Assembly: GCA_004356555.1 (NCBI GenBank) | Contig: SMWY01000006.1 | Location: 1-17,488, forward strand | Length of the DNA stretch: 17,488 nucleotides | Direction of reading: 5' to 3' | DNA from: Candidatus Dadabacteria bacterium | Lineage (GTDB): Bacteria; Desulfobacterota_D; UBA1144; Nemesobacterales; UBA2774 | In this document: piece by piece, positions 8,103 to 13,833 of the stretch | How the letters are laid out: each line of letters opens with the position of its first letter | How positions within the stretch are numbered: position 1 is the stretch's first letter | Notes under the pieces: generated by a model | Told to the model about the DNA's origin: nothing | The model's database searches: none | What the model saw: only the letters and a program-made list of their open reading frames with translations | Program-made: the position numbers and the translations under genes

Positions 8103-8266
8103 CTTATCTATGTTGAATATTAATAGCTATATACGGCTGCTCGCATCAAATATACAAAATTAATAATACTGAAAAAAAGGACAATAAAAAACAAACAGCC
8201 TTGATTAAAGAGCTAATAATAAGATAGAATCTATTACTTAATAAATTTCATAAAAGGAGAAAGCAA

Positions 8267-8704
8267 ATGTTAAGCTCATTACTCCATACAAATGATGATA
8301 TTGGTTTATTTATAGCTCGAATTTCTCTAGGTATTGTTATACTACCCCACGGCTTACAAAAGCTATTAGGACTGTTCGGGGGCGCAGGCTTTTCAGGCAC
8401 TGTAGACTTCTTTGTCGGTAGCGGCCTTCCATCTGCAGTAGCAATACTTATTATTATTGCTGAATCATTCGGCGCACTAGGTCTTATTCTCGGTTTCTTT
8501 AGCAGATTGGCAGCCTTTGGAATCACTCTAATAATGCTAGGAGCCATCTTTATGGTGCATATACAAAATGGCTTTTTTATGAACTGGTTTGGAAACCAGG
8601 CTGGAGAGGGATTCGAATATCATTTGCTTGCTCTAGGTTTAAGTTTGGTAGTTCTAATAAAGGGCGGGGGCAAATGGTCTGTTGACAATATGATTGTCAA
8701 TTAG
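8267..8704 (+). CDS. DoxX family membrane protein
   Basis: This 145-residue protein with four predicted membrane helices (about 14-34, 52-75, 80-98, 117-136) carries the DoxX signature near the start, ARISLGIVILPHGLQKLLG. The name comes from a thiosulfate:quinone oxidoreductase subunit of Acidianus, but bacterial DoxX proteins are mostly of unknown role (redox or stress related). Start: ATG at 8267 preceded by AAAGGAGA. It lies 164 bases after the methyltransferase, with no obvious terminator between, so it may share that transcript or have its own promoter. The spacer 8103-8266 holds nothing else recognisable. Family call is good; function open. Confidence 0.82.
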   Translation: MLSSLLHTNDDIGLFIARISLGIVILPHGLQKLLGLFGGAGFSGTVDFFVGSGLPSAVAILIIIAESFGALGLILGFFSRLAAFGITLIMLGAIFMVHIQNGFFMNWFGNQAGEGFEYHLLALGLSLVVLIKGGGKWSVDNMIVN

Positions 8705-8788
8705 CGTTAATCTGAATTTACTCTATACAGGCTCCATTTGAATAGAATTTTATCAAACTTCTAAAGAGGTATCAAAATAATCAGGGGA

Positions 8789-8914
8789 GATAGCGAAGTA
8801 GCTGTAATTATTGGGGTTGGTCCCGCGCTAGGCTCAGCACTAGGTCATAAATTTCCCCGTGAAGGGTACAAAGTAGCCCTAGTTGCGAGGACTAAAAGAA
8901 AAATTCTAAAATAA
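8789..8914 (+). pseudogene. N-terminal fragment of a short-chain dehydrogenase/reductase
   Basis: Reading from the GAT at 8789 gives DSEVAVIIGVGPALGSALG, then KFPREGYKVALVART, ending in TAA at 8912-8914. This is the Rossmann NAD(P)-binding start of an SDR: beta1, a GxGxxLG glycine turn, alpha1 with REGYKVALVAR as beta2. Only about 41 residues remain of a family usually about 230-260 long. There is no start codon in frame (a TAA lies at 8762-8764 and no ATG/GTG/TTG fits), and the catalytic YxxxK half is gone. It is a decayed remnant between doxX and the second ArsR-type gene. Confidence 0.7.
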
Positions 8915-8931
8915 ATTTCTATTAGAATGTT

Positions 8932-8960
8932 TTGATTTTTTAAGCATTATCCTATATATT
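8932..8960 (+). promoter_or_regulatory. Probable promoter of the second ArsR-type gene
   Basis: TTGATT (8932-8937), a 17-bp spacer, then TATATT (8955-8960) makes a good sigma70 promoter. Transcription would begin within the operator-like site that follows. Confidence 0.5.
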
Positions 8961-8963
8961 CTA

Positions 8964-8982
8964 TTTACATAATTAGCTAATT
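8964..8982 (+). promoter_or_regulatory. Operator-like site overlapping the predicted start of transcription
   Basis: TTTACATAA (8964-8972, reverse complement of the motif at 6011-6019) runs into a perfect 12-base palindrome AATTAGCTAATT (8971-8982). Sitting at the predicted +1, it fits autorepression by an ArsR-type protein. Confidence 0.45.
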
Positions 8983-9009
8983 ACACATTCCACATAGGAG
9001 GTTGTAAAA

Positions 9010-9267
9010 ATGGGGCGTTCCTTTAAAGCCATTAGTGACGAGAGAAGACGAAAAATATTAACTATTTTAGGGAAAGCAGACGCAAATGCCGGGGATATAG
9101 CACGCAGGTTCAAGATTTCACAACCTACCATTTCAAATCATTTAAAAATATTAAAAGAAGCAGGTCTAGTTAAAGAACGAAAGGTAAAACAAAACAGAAT
9201 TTACTCACTTAATAAACCAAAACTCCAAAAAGTTATAGAAACTTTAAAAGAGATATCAGGAACATAA
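9010..9267 (+). CDS. ArsR/SdpR-type winged-helix transcriptional regulator, copy 2
   Basis: This 85-residue winged-helix regulator is clearly paralogous to the one at 6048-6329. Shared blocks are RRKIL, ISNHLKILKEA and ERKVKQNR-YSLN. The helix-turn-helix is about residues 28-46 (GDIARRFKISQPTISNHL). It has no cysteines, so metal sensing of the ArsR/SmtB kind is unlikely and it is probably an autorepressor. Start: ATG at 9010 with AGGAGG 9-10 bases upstream. A promoter and palindrome sit just upstream. The gene ends 23 bases before a MITE-like repeat that forms the left border of the following island. The SDR remnant upstream may once have been a partner gene, but that is a guess. Confidence 0.85.
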   Translation: MGRSFKAISDERRRKILTILGKADANAGDIARRFKISQPTISNHLKILKEAGLVKERKVKQNRIYSLNKPKLQKVIETLKEISGT

Positions 9268-9290
9268 GAATTATGGAACTATTAAGCGTA

Positions 9291-9442
9291 GTGCTCCCCT
9301 TTTGTCAAGCCGAGTTTAAGTTGGATTTATGAATAAGACAAAACATTTCATATCCATCCTGATTATACTGCTCTCCTGTATATAGGGTTTTCTGTCAAAA
9401 ATCTAACTTAACTTATTGACCTATTATAGGGGGCAGGGCATG
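9291..9442 (+). repeat. MITE-like repeat, left copy (A)
   Basis: About 150 bases that align with the reverse complement of 13516-13661. Shared blocks are TGCTCCCC..TTTTGTCAAGC, GTTTAAGTT, TTCTGT.AAAAATCTAACT, GACCTAT and GGGGGC. The two ends of the copy are themselves partly inverted (GTTTAAGTTGGAT against ATCTAACTTAAC), as in a miniature transposable element. It has no coding capacity. Exact ends and target duplication are not clear because the copies have diverged. Confidence 0.6.
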
Positions 9443-9525
9443 CTGGAATTTAAAAACAAATTATAGCCAGAACTGTATATCGTGCTTTAAAACGCTAAAC
9501 TTTTACACCCTTCTATTACAGAACT

Positions 9526-11046
9526 TTATTCAGATTTTCCCAGAGCAACAAGAAACATAGTACTCTTAGCTTGGGCATGAGGAGAAAAAAATCTTGTCAC
9601 ATTATCATCAAAAAATGTAAGTCCGCTCGCCCCAAGCCCGAGTCCGTAGGCTGCAAGATAAAGTTTACCGCCGATTATCCCAGCTTCTAGCTGGGCTGCC
9701 CTGTAGCCGCGGTTTCCAAATTCATTAAGGACGTTAGTTAAATCCGCAAGAAAAAAAACATCCACGCTTGCGTTTCCTGGCAGTTCCTGACCAAGCCCAA
9801 GCTGTGTGGCTTTCCTTCTGAAATCACCTTCATTTAATAGCTCAAGTACATTTCTACCCCTGTTATAAAAATAGGAACCCTGAGGAATTTCCTCCACATC
9901 ATTTACAATCAGATATATATCATTGAGGGTTGACTCCGGGGATTTTAGAAAATCTGCGGGAATTCCCCTCGTTGAACGATAAAGAATATTGCTTAACTGT
10001 ATGAATGTTATAGGAACACGGTCAAATTTGCGCGTAGAACCACGCCTTAAAATTGTATTTTCAAGTGTATCCGATGGCCTATCAATTTCTTTGTCATCAT
10101 CCGGTCTCAGCCGAAAGGTTTTCCCTTTTGGTTTGGGATAGCTATGTTTATAACCTCCCCTGCTCCATTTACTAACCTCTTTTTCAGTTGTCAGAGACGA
10201 AGCCGAATGGATTTCTCTAATCGAGGGATAATCAACTTCAGTTTTAGAAAGCGCCTCTGCCTCATAATGTATTTCCTCCATTTCTTCTTTACATACGGGC
10301 ACCTGTGTTCTTAATTTACCCAGAGGGATAAGACTGACAGCAACTTCTTTTTCAGTATCTAGTCCCAGCAGTTTATTTACAACTGTATCTATAAAACCTA
10401 ATACTATTTTGGACTGTATTCCGTATGCAAAGGACGCTGCAAGTAGGTTCGCAAGTATAGTCCCGTTGTCCCAGAAAGTGTGCCTGTATGCACGTGCCTG
10501 GTATTTCCAAGAATTACGCCAGAAAGTGCTTGTACACACAACTGTAAAAGGAGCTGTAGCAATCGACTCGTCTCCTGCAGTTGCACCTGCAAGAAATCCC
10601 CTGAAGTCTCCCTTTCTCAGCCTTCGCAATGAAAAGTCATGCGGGCTGAAATGATAAACTCCCGCGTCGAGTCCTTTTATATCAGAAGTTACTATATATA
10701 TTTCTATATGATACAGTGCACCGGTACATGCAGCGGCACGAAAATAAGTATCACCTCCCGGATACTTAACTTTCTTTGTTATACCTGCACATAGATACAG
10801 CAAATGGCCAAGAGCACTCAGGGACGGGACATGTTCACTTCCTGTATCAGTAAAACTCTTTGATAATGAAGTTAATGCAGTAGATTCTGAGAGTGTCTGT
10901 ATTTCTGGGATTTTAATAGGGTCAAGATTTTTATAGATCTTAAATGGTATGGGTTGGTTTTCCCAGTCCATGTAATGCGGTGGCATACCCGGGTGTTTGG
11001 TGATGTTATGATATTTCCATGTCGCATTAGTTTCCCGGTTGTCCAT
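9526..11046 (-). CDS. SagB/ThcOx-family dehydrogenase with two nitroreductase domains
   Basis: This 506-residue protein has two tandem nitroreductase-like FMN domains. Domain 1 (about 50-255) includes the family stretch YFRAAACTGALYHIEIYIV and GVYHFSP. Domain 2 (about 325-503) opens with LRRGSTRKFDR and ends with GLGASGLTFFDD. The N-terminal WKYHNITKHPG plus DWENQPIPFK is characteristic of the double-domain SagB/ThcOx group, which supports the ATG at 11046 although no Shine-Dalgarno is visible. Related enzymes oxidise azolines to azoles in ribosomal peptide biosynthesis, but the free-standing double-domain form often occurs with no peptide cluster. None of YcaO, precursor peptide or transporter is seen here. 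It lies 23 bases downstream of a restriction-enzyme remnant on the same strand. Base composition looks richer in G+C than the acetolactate synthase gene. Substrate unknown. Confidence 0.85.
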   Translation of the reverse strand: MDNRETNATWKYHNITKHPGMPPHYMDWENQPIPFKIYKNLDPIKIPEIQTLSESTALTSLSKSFTDTGSEHVPSLSALGHLLYLCAGITKKVKYPGGDTYFRAAACTGALYHIEIYIVTSDIKGLDAGVYHFSPHDFSLRRLRKGDFRGFLAGATAGDESIATAPFTVVCTSTFWRNSWKYQARAYRHTFWDNGTILANLLAASFAYGIQSKIVLGFIDTVVNKLLGLDTEKEVAVSLIPLGKLRTQVPVCKEEMEEIHYEAEALSKTEVDYPSIREIHSASSLTTEKEVSKWSRGGYKHSYPKPKGKTFRLRPDDDKEIDRPSDTLENTILRRGSTRKFDRVPITFIQLSNILYRSTRGIPADFLKSPESTLNDIYLIVNDVEEIPQGSYFYNRGRNVLELLNEGDFRRKATQLGLGQELPGNASVDVFFLADLTNVLNEFGNRGYRAAQLEAGIIGGKLYLAAYGLGLGASGLTFFDDNVTRFFSPHAQAKSTMFLVALGKSE

Positions 11047-11069
11047 GACTTTTAAAATAGAATAAGAGA

Positions 11070-11471
11070 TTATTGGTATAAATTTATTTCGTCAACCTCT
11101 TGTCTCTCCGATACCAGCTTAATTAAATCCTCAACACAGAAAAGCCATTGTTGCCGGTTTTTGCTATATGATGAACGCAGGCTCTTGGGTACAACCAGTT
11201 GCAAATTGTTGCCCTCCATCTCGTCCGTCTAGTTATCAATTATTCCGGGTTCCAGTATCAGAATGTGTTTAGATTTTATTCTGGCAGCTTCATTCAGCAC
11301 TTGTCGCCACCTGTCCTTGCAAGTTGTTTTAATACCAAGCATAGTCAAGCAGTTTTCAGGAAAAGATTTGTTCTGATATTCAATACTTCCGGGAAACAGA
11401 AAATCGGGCTTTATGTTGTGTTCAGTTTTTGCTCCTCTTTCATAGTTGATATTTCTTGCTCTGAAGATACA
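11070..11471 (-). pseudogene. Decayed C-terminal domain of an EcoRII-type type II restriction endonuclease
   Basis: The minus strand from 11471 reads IFRARNINYERGAKTEHN, KPDFLFPGSIEYQ, FPENCLTMLGIKTTCKDR, WRQVLNEAARIKSKHIL, then a TAG at 11231-11229, then TDEMEGNNLQLVVPKSL, QQWLFCVEDLIKLV and a stop at 11070. This is the EcoRII-C pattern: PDFLFP, LxxKTTCKDRWRQ(I/V)LNEA and EM...LVVPxxLxxxY. It fits a PD-(D/E)xK-like core with D in PDF and K in KTTCK. The nonsense codon interrupts the domain, probably a CAG to TAG change at a position that is usually Gln or Lys. There is no start codon: a TAA lies in frame at the 5' end, directly behind the acetolactate synthase stop, so the N-terminal half is missing. 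No cytosine methyltransferase is present. It is a fossil, not a working enzyme. Confidence 0.85.
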
Positions 11472-11475
11472 TTAC

Positions 11476-13308
11476 TTAGCTGTATTTTTCCTGCAGCTTA
11501 ATATGTTCTATAGATTTCATTGACTCAATCATTGGTCTGCAATGCTCGAATCTTACTTTTATATGTAATAAATAAGCACCCTCATAATTTATCATTTCTT
11601 TAAGGGCATTTCTGACATCCTTCTCATACTTAATCTGTCTACTTTTTAAGGAAATCTTTCCTAAGTCCTCAAATAATCTAGCATAATTAGCATAATTGAT
11701 ATTATTATACTCGGAAGCTATGTACCTTCCATCATAAGTATTGTCTTGCCACTGCCTTACCATGCCATGGCCTGTATTATCGAATATAACAATTTTCACA
11801 GGAAGATCATATCTTGCAATTGTTTCGAGTTCATTAGCAGTCATCCAAAAACTCCTATCACCATCTAAATCCATAACTAGCTTATCTGGATTCGCTACTT
11901 GAGCTCCCATTGCCGCAGGAAGTCCAAATCCCATAGTTCCCGATCCTGCTGAGGTTAAAAAGTGTCTAGGCTTGTCAACTAGAAAGTATTGAGCAGCCCA
12001 CATCTGATGTTGGCCAACTCCTGTTGTTACAATTGGGTGATCTTCTTTTGTTAAATCATATAATTCCTTAAGAACAAATTGAGTGGGAATTTCATTTCCA
12101 GTATTGGTATCTTGCCATTGATCAAAAAATAAGGGGTAATTTCTTTTTAATTTTTCAATGTGGTTCCACCATTCAGAAATGTTTGGTCTAAAATTATTTT
12201 TTTCTATTTTGTTGTTTAGTTTCTTGAGAAAATAATTTGCATCAGAATGTGCAAATATATTTGGCTTTTTATTCTTACCATTTTCCTTAGGATCGATGTC
12301 AATGTGCGCTATATACGCATTTCGTGCAAATTTTTCAAAATCTCCACAAACTCTGTCATCAAATCTGACTCCGATAGCTAATATAAAATCCGCACCATCT
12401 TTATATTTTCCGTTTGGAGATCCATTAATAGCAAAATTAGCATATGCAGTTCCGTGCATACCCAACATGCCAATACTATTTTTGTGACTTCCTGGAAATC
12501 CTCCAATTCCCATTACAGTAGTTGTAACTGGTATGGTTGTATAATTTGATAATCTAACTAATTCACTTGAAGCCCCAGAAGAAATTATTCCTCCGCCAGC
12601 ATATACAATTGGTCTCTTGGATTTTTTAAATTGTTTAAAAATTTCATCAACTTTTTCATCAATATTAAATTCTGGGTGCTTACCAAAATCAAATGGCTTT
12701 AATTTATTATAATCAATCATTGTCTGAGAAGAATCTTTTGGTATATCAATGTGAACTGGACCTTGTCTTCTTTCAGATGGAGATACATCTTTTGTACCCA
12801 TAGCAAGCTTATATCCGTAATCTATCCATTCAGTTATTGTGTCAATTTGCCGTACAAGAACGCTGTCCTTTGTTGTATGGATGGTCATGTCAGTAACTGG
12901 TGCTTCTTGAAACGCATCTTTCCCAATCAGGAACGTGGGTACTTGTCCGGTAATAAATAAAATTGGTATTGAGTCTAACTTGGCATCAGTAACAGGAGAC
13001 ATTCCATTGGTTGCTCCTGGTCCTGAAGTAGTGTAGAATACACCGATTGTTCCTGAAGATCTTGCATACCCTTGAGCTGCGAACCCAGCTCCGTCTTCTT
13101 TAGCAGTATCAATCAATCTTATGCCATATTTTGGTCCAATATCGCCTAATTTATCAAAAAGTTCTAATGAAGCTCCACCGATAACACCGAAAATATCCTT
13201 TATTCCTAACTCATGAAGTTTTATTACTAAGGCTTCGGCTCCATTGACAATTAATTCCTCCAGTTTTGCTTCAGTTCCCATCAGTTTTGCTTCAGTTTCC
13301 ATTCTCAC
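11476..13308 (-). CDS. ilvB: Acetolactate synthase large subunit-like TPP enzyme
   Basis: This 610-residue thiamine-diphosphate enzyme of the acetohydroxyacid synthase family condenses pyruvate with pyruvate or 2-oxobutyrate in branched-chain amino acid synthesis. The three domains are in order: PYR (about 22-195), with catalytic E71 in AKEDGAGFAAQGYARSSG, where relatives have HEQGA; the FAD-linked centre (220-365); and PP (about 400-575). The TPP/Mg motif is GDRSF (483-487) rather than GDGSF, and N511 in IFDNTGHGMVRQWQD is kept. AFQEAP is conserved. Two starts are possible: GTG at 13308 or ATG at 13302. GGGGA, 7 bases from the ATG, favours 13302. A 21-bp tandem repeat encodes the N-terminus. 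No ilvN/ilvH small subunit or ilvC adjoins. The gene looks AT-richer than its neighbours. It may be a transferred or specialised copy. Confidence 0.85.
   Translation of the reverse strand: MRMETEAKLMGTEAKLEELIVNGAEALVIKLHELGIKDIFGVIGGASLELFDKLGDIGPKYGIRLIDTAKEDGAGFAAQGYARSSGTIGVFYTTSGPGATNGMSPVTDAKLDSIPILFITGQVPTFLIGKDAFQEAPVTDMTIHTTKDSVLVRQIDTITEWIDYGYKLAMGTKDVSPSERRQGPVHIDIPKDSSQTMIDYNKLKPFDFGKHPEFNIDEKVDEIFKQFKKSKRPIVYAGGGIISSGASSELVRLSNYTTIPVTTTVMGIGGFPGSHKNSIGMLGMHGTAYANFAINGSPNGKYKDGADFILAIGVRFDDRVCGDFEKFARNAYIAHIDIDPKENGKNKKPNIFAHSDANYFLKKLNNKIEKNNFRPNISEWWNHIEKLKRNYPLFFDQWQDTNTGNEIPTQFVLKELYDLTKEDHPIVTTGVGQHQMWAAQYFLVDKPRHFLTSAGSGTMGFGLPAAMGAQVANPDKLVMDLDGDRSFWMTANELETIARYDLPVKIVIFDNTGHGMVRQWQDNTYDGRYIASEYNNINYANYARLFEDLGKISLKSRQIKYEKDVRNALKEMINYEGAYLLHIKVRFEHCRPMIESMKSIEHIKLQEKYS
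13261..13302 (-). repeat. 21-bp tandem duplication at the acetolactate synthase start
   Basis: Two head-to-tail 21-base units (13261-13281 and 13282-13302) differ at one base. Each encodes M-(E/G)-TEAKL, so each carries its own in-frame ATG (13302 and 13281). Gain or loss of a unit keeps the frame. Confidence 0.85.
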
Positions 13309-13331
13309 TTCCCCTTGAATTATTTCATTTT

Positions 13332-13349
13332 ATCATACAAATGTATGAT
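13332..13349 (-). promoter_or_regulatory. Perfect palindrome upstream of acetolactate synthase, candidate operator
   Basis: ATCATACA-AA-TGTATGAT has perfect 8-base arms and lies 23-30 bases before the start codon of the minus-strand gene. A TATGAT inside the palindrome could act as a -10 with TTGTAC upstream, though that spacing is long (19). No regulator gene lies next to it. Confidence 0.5.
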
Positions 13350-13515
13350 TTCAAAAGTACAATAGGGAGCCGTATCTCAACAATCAACATTTATGAATTA
13401 TACCTCATTCTAATCTTTATTCAGATAGAACATTTTTATCTGTTCTGTTTTTCTCGTGAGATGATATGGTAGCAGGCATCTTTGAATGAAAGTCTTAAAG
13501 CTTTCGCCATGGAAT

Positions 13516-13661
13516 AATGTCAAGCCCCCGAATATAGGTCCACCTTTAGAGTTAGATTTTTAACAGAAGATCATATATATAGAAAGTCATCTGATTGGTC
13601 AAGAAGCATCTGCATTCTTCAAAACTCTAACTTAAACCGAGCTTGACAAAAGGGGGAGCAG
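13516..13661 (-). repeat. MITE-like repeat, right copy (B), inverted relative to copy A
   Basis: This copy is about 146 bases. Its own ends are inverted: TGTCAAGC (13518-13525) and GCTTGACA (13641-13648), with inner TTTAGAGTTAGA against TCTAACTTAAA. Its outer end GGGGAGCAGTA (13653-13663) recurs at 13707-13717, as if a third partial terminus lies there. It sits in the 521-bp gap between the acetolactate synthase and the peptidase. The rest of that gap holds the palindrome at 13332-13349, a small reading frame at 13771-13833, and nothing else I can identify. No transposase is present. Confidence 0.6.
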
Positions 13662-13770
13662 TACACTTCAAGTATTCCAATATCTTATTTCCATAAGGCC
13701 CTTAATGGGGAGCAGTATGCTACCAAAACATTCCTAAATAACAACCAATTAGTTATACTAATCAATAATA

Positions 13771-13833
13771 ATGCCACTTAAGAGTAGAGACGAATTAATA
13801 GAAATCAGAAAAATAGATGGAGAAATCTCATGA
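13771..13833 (+). CDS. Small upstream reading frame, possible leader peptide or MetAP remnant
   Basis: This is a 20-codon frame with ATG at 13771 whose TGA overlaps the ATG of the peptidase gene (ATGA), so it could couple translation. Its peptide starts MPLKSRDELIEIRK, which recalls the N-terminus of methionine aminopeptidases (xIKSxxEIexmRxAg). It could be the stub of such a gene or a chance ORF. There is no clear Shine-Dalgarno. Confidence 0.25.
   Translation: MPLKSRDELIEIRKIDGEIS

Noticed and set aside
9291..9442. CRISPR repeat or attachment site
   Set aside because: There are only two diverged inverted copies, no regular spacers, and no integrase or tRNA end nearby.
11199..11501. Plus-strand 100-residue ORF opposite the restriction-enzyme remnant
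   Set aside because: It is Cys/Phe/Ser-rich with no family resemblance and lies antisense to the EcoRII-C blocks, which explain the sequence better.
13397..13402. TATAAT on the minus strand as a promoter for acetolactate synthase
   Set aside because: No acceptable -35 lies at the right distance, and the AT-rich DNA gives such hexamers often.
13467..13725. TGGTAGCA / TGCTACCA inverted pair around repeat B
   Set aside because: Eight bases shared over about 250 bp is expected by chance, and the flanks do not extend the match.
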